Positions 5,949-8,048 of a DNA stretch of 8,048 nucleotides are shown piece by piece; positions within the stretch are counted from its first letter, which is position 1; every line of letters begins with the position of its first letter. Made by a program: the position numbers and the translations under genes. The DNA is from Candidatus Omnitrophota bacterium (GTDB lineage Bacteria > Omnitrophota > Gorgyraeia > Tantalellales > Tantalellaceae): positions 1-8,048 of the forward strand of contig JAHIZQ010000163.1 of the NCBI GenBank assembly GCA_018814505.1, given 5' to 3'. The notes beneath the pieces were generated by a model. The model had not been told where the DNA came from. It worked only from the letters and a program-made list of their open reading frames with translations, and searched no databases.

Positions 5949-8048
5949 ATGCTTTTTTCTGAAGTTTTTATCAGAAAACCAATTATGACAACGCTTATTA
6001 TGATGGCGGCGCTCATTTTTGGAGCAGGAGCGTATTTTGCGCTTCCGGTGAGCGATCTTCCGGTTGTGGATTATCCTGTTATTACCATTAATGTCAGTTA
6101 TCCAGGCGCGAGCCCTCAAATGGTAGCTTCAACCGTGGCAAATCCTCTGGAAAACGAATGCATGCAAATCCAGGGGCTTCAAACTATTCTTTCCAATAAT
6201 ACTGAAGGCCAGTCAACGATTACACTTACATTTGACCTAAGTATTAGTGTTGATCTCGCGGCGCCGGATGTTCAGGCCGCTATTTCTCGCGCCGCAGGCA
6301 ACCTGCCGGATGATTTGCCGGAACCGCCCACTTATGACAAAGATAACCCTTCAGATAAGCCAATAATGCATCTCACTGTAACCTCAGACACTCTTACTCC
6401 AGGCCAACTTTATGACTATGGGAATACTACAATAGGTCAAAGAATTAATATGGTTAAGGGCGTTTCAAAAGTAGACGTATGGGGAGCGAAATCTGCCGTA
6501 AGAGTTCAGGTTGATCCAGATAGGCTTGCTTCTTATGAAATAGGGATTGATGAAATAGCGTCTGCGATTAAAAATGGAACTGTTATTATTCCCGCTGGAA
6601 GCCTTAACGGGCCATTGCGCGCGTTTTCAATCGAACCGCAAGGCCAGTTATTAAAAGCGGAAGATTATGAAAACTTAATAGTTACTTATCGGGATAACTC
6701 TCCAGTGTATCTTAGAGACGTAGCGACTTGTATTGACGGTACACAAAACGACGTGGTGAGAGTTATGTATTACAAAGACGGCGAAAAATGGCAGTCTGCT
6801 TGTGTACATATCGCTATTAGCCGCGAGAGCGGGGCGAATACTGTAGAGTTAGCCGAAAGAATCAGAGACGTGCTTAAAGAGCTTGAAGAAGAAATCCCTG
6901 GAGCAGTTAATTTAAATGTTTTTTATGACAGGTCAATACAAATAGTGGATTCGGTTAATGATGTGAGGAACACTGTATTTATCGCGCTTATATTGGTTGT
7001 ATTAGTAATATTCCTTTTCATCGGAAGGCTTTCTGATACGATTATTCCGGGAATAACGCTTCCTTTTACGATTTTTGCTACTTTTATTTTTATGCTTGCC
7101 GCAGGATTTAGTTTAGATAACTTGTCTTTAATGGGGCTTACTCTTTCCGTCGGATTCTTAGTTGATGATGCTATAGTTGTTTTAGAAAATACGGAACGGC
7201 ATGTTGAGGCGGGATTAAAACCTATTAAAGCGGCGATTAAGAGTATGAAAGAAATTACGGGAACCGTTATTTCAACCAGTCTTGCGCTTGTAACTGTGTT
7301 TATTCCATTGGTGTTTATGAGCGGGGTAGTGGGCCGGAATTTTAGCGAATTTGCTTTAACAGTTGTTATAGCGATAGTTTGTTCAACGATAATCGCGCTT
7401 ACTCTGACACCTATGATGTGCGCGCGTATGCTGAAAGTTTCCGGTGGAAATGTACCGAAAACAAAAGTAGAACGGTTTACTGATAGATTTGTCGGCATAT
7501 TAAGGGATAAATACGCGATCCTTCTTAAATGGGTTTTAAAGTATAAACTTGTTTCTATCGGCATATGGATAGCGTGTGTGATATGGTCTGTTTGGTTTTT
7601 CGCCACTTTACCTAAGACATTTCTTCCTACGGGAGACAGCGGTGCGATTGACGGGCAAATGGAAATGCTTTTGGGGACTTCGACGGATGAAATACAAAAA
7701 TTTCAGGACGAAATTGATCTTATTATGCAAGACGATTCAAGTATAGACAAGATTGTTACAGTAACAGGTTTGCAAGCGGGTGCGGATCAAAGTACGGGGC
7801 TTTTTTACGCTGTTTTAAAACCACAGGGTGCAAAAGGCAGAAAACCAATGGATAAGTTTGTTGCGGGTCTAAGAGAAAAAATGAAAACGCTTATTCGCGG
7901 TAACGTATATCTTGAAGCTATTCCGGCGCTTCAAATAAGTACCGGGGGTGAAAGTACGGCTTCTGGTTCAAAATATTCATACGTTATGAAAGGAATGGAT
8001 AGCTCTATTTTGTATAAATGCGCTTTAGAGTTTGAAAAAGAAGTCAAA
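5949..8048 (+). CDS. RND (HAE-1 family) inner-membrane efflux pump, MdtB/MdtC-like (3'-partial)
   Basis: Exactly 700 codons are visible and the frame stays open to the window end; family members have about 1,020-1,050 residues. The N-terminus (MLFSEVFIRKPIMTT) and TM1 (about 12-33) are typical, so ATG 5949 is the right start. The first periplasmic porter region covers about 35-335 with family motifs SYPGASPQMV, DVQAAISRA, NPSDKPIM and a TSDT...LYD segment, which match MdtC closely from memory. TM2-TM6 lie at about 341-360, 366-387, 394-414, 436-460 and 468-492. TM4 contains GFLVDDAIVVLEN, with Asp406 and Asp407 matching the proton-relay pair Asp407/Asp408 of AcrB. TPMMCARML ends TM6. TM7 is at about 535-556, followed by LPKTFLPTGD and the start of the second porter region. 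The partner Lys and Arg of the relay in TM10-TM11 lie beyond the window. It acts with the adaptor and outer-membrane factor encoded upstream; the substrate is unknown. Confidence 0.96.
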   Translation, partial: MLFSEVFIRKPIMTTLIMMAALIFGAGAYFALPVSDLPVVDYPVITINVSYPGASPQMVASTVANPLENECMQIQGLQTILSNNTEGQSTITLTFDLSISVDLAAPDVQAAISRAAGNLPDDLPEPPTYDKDNPSDKPIMHLTVTSDTLTPGQLYDYGNTTIGQRINMVKGVSKVDVWGAKSAVRVQVDPDRLASYEIGIDEIASAIKNGTVIIPAGSLNGPLRAFSIEPQGQLLKAEDYENLIVTYRDNSPVYLRDVATCIDGTQNDVVRVMYYKDGEKWQSACVHIAISRESGANTVELAERIRDVLKELEEEIPGAVNLNVFYDRSIQIVDSVNDVRNTVFIALILVVLVIFLFIGRLSDTIIPGITLPFTIFATFIFMLAAGFSLDNLSLMGLTLSVGFLVDDAIVVLENTERHVEAGLKPIKAAIKSMKEITGTVISTSLALVTVFIPLVFMSGVVGRNFSEFALTVVIAIVCSTIIALTLTPMMCARMLKVSGGNVPKTKVERFTDRFVGILRDKYAILLKWVLKYKLVSIGIWIACVIWSVWFFATLPKTFLPTGDSGAIDGQMEMLLGTSTDEIQKFQDEIDLIMQDDSSIDKIVTVTGLQAGADQSTGLFYAVLKPQGAKGRKPMDKFVAGLREKMKTLIRGNVYLEAIPALQISTGGESTASGSKYSYVMKGMDSSILYKCALEFEKEVK

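Noticed and set aside
5922..6119. 65-codon reverse-strand open frame
   Set aside because: It is antisense to the conserved N-terminus of the RND pump, and its composition (Arg/Lys/His/Asn-rich) is typical of a shadow frame.
6923..7606. 227-codon reverse-strand open frame
   Set aside because: It lies wholly inside the RND pump gene, opposite TM2-TM7 and the clear GFLVDDAIVVLEN motif. Its Ile/Thr/Asn-rich translation matches no family and is an antisense shadow.
1..8048. CRISPR arrays, tRNA or rRNA genes, intact transposase genes
   Set aside because: I saw no regularly spaced repeats, no tRNA-like cloverleaf or rRNA-like sequence, and no transposase motif. The only mobile-element hint is the palindrome at 2929-3017.

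Overview
The window comes from an AT-rich bacterial genome with a two-membrane envelope. By eye GC is in the high 30s percent. Four long genes lie head to tail on the + strand: the end of a very large protein (left edge), then three genes of a tripartite RND efflux system (outer-membrane factor, periplasmic adaptor, inner-membrane pump). The pump gene runs off the right edge. No reverse-strand gene is convincing. A very large glycogen-synthase-like protein next to diderm efflux genes in a CGCG-rich but AT-rich genome would fit an uncultivated diderm lineage such as Omnitrophota or Elusimicrobiota. That placement is an impression from protein style, not a proof.

Region 1 (1-2925): 974 codons of an open frame with no start in view. 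The first ~215 codons look like the C-terminal half of a GT-B glycosyltransferase close in motif to glycogen/starch synthase (GT5). It has a GRLVPKK nucleotide-sugar-site motif and an E-x2-G-F-T-E stretch that lines up with E-P-C-G-L-T-Q. The remaining ~750 residues match no family I can name.

Region 2 (2926-3125): a 200-base spacer. It holds an 89-base imperfect palindrome (two 29-base arms, 27 matching) followed by seven T's, which starts three bases after the stop codon. A plausible sigma70-type promoter for the efflux operon comes next. The palindrome is both a good terminator candidate and a candidate REP/MITE-like mobile repeat.

Region 3 (3126-8048): a TolC-type outer-membrane lipoprotein, an 85-base gap with a hairpin, an MdtA-type adaptor with an N-terminal membrane anchor, a 131-base gap rich in inverted and direct repeats, and the first 700 codons of an MdtB/MdtC-like RND pump. 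The pump would use proton flow to capture substrates in the periplasm or inner membrane and pass them through the adaptor-linked outer-membrane channel. No regulator is visible, so the substrate cannot be inferred.

I did not find clear evidence of a wholly new system. The most unusual items are the unassigned part of the giant protein, the long palindrome at its end, and the structured gap between adaptor and pump.
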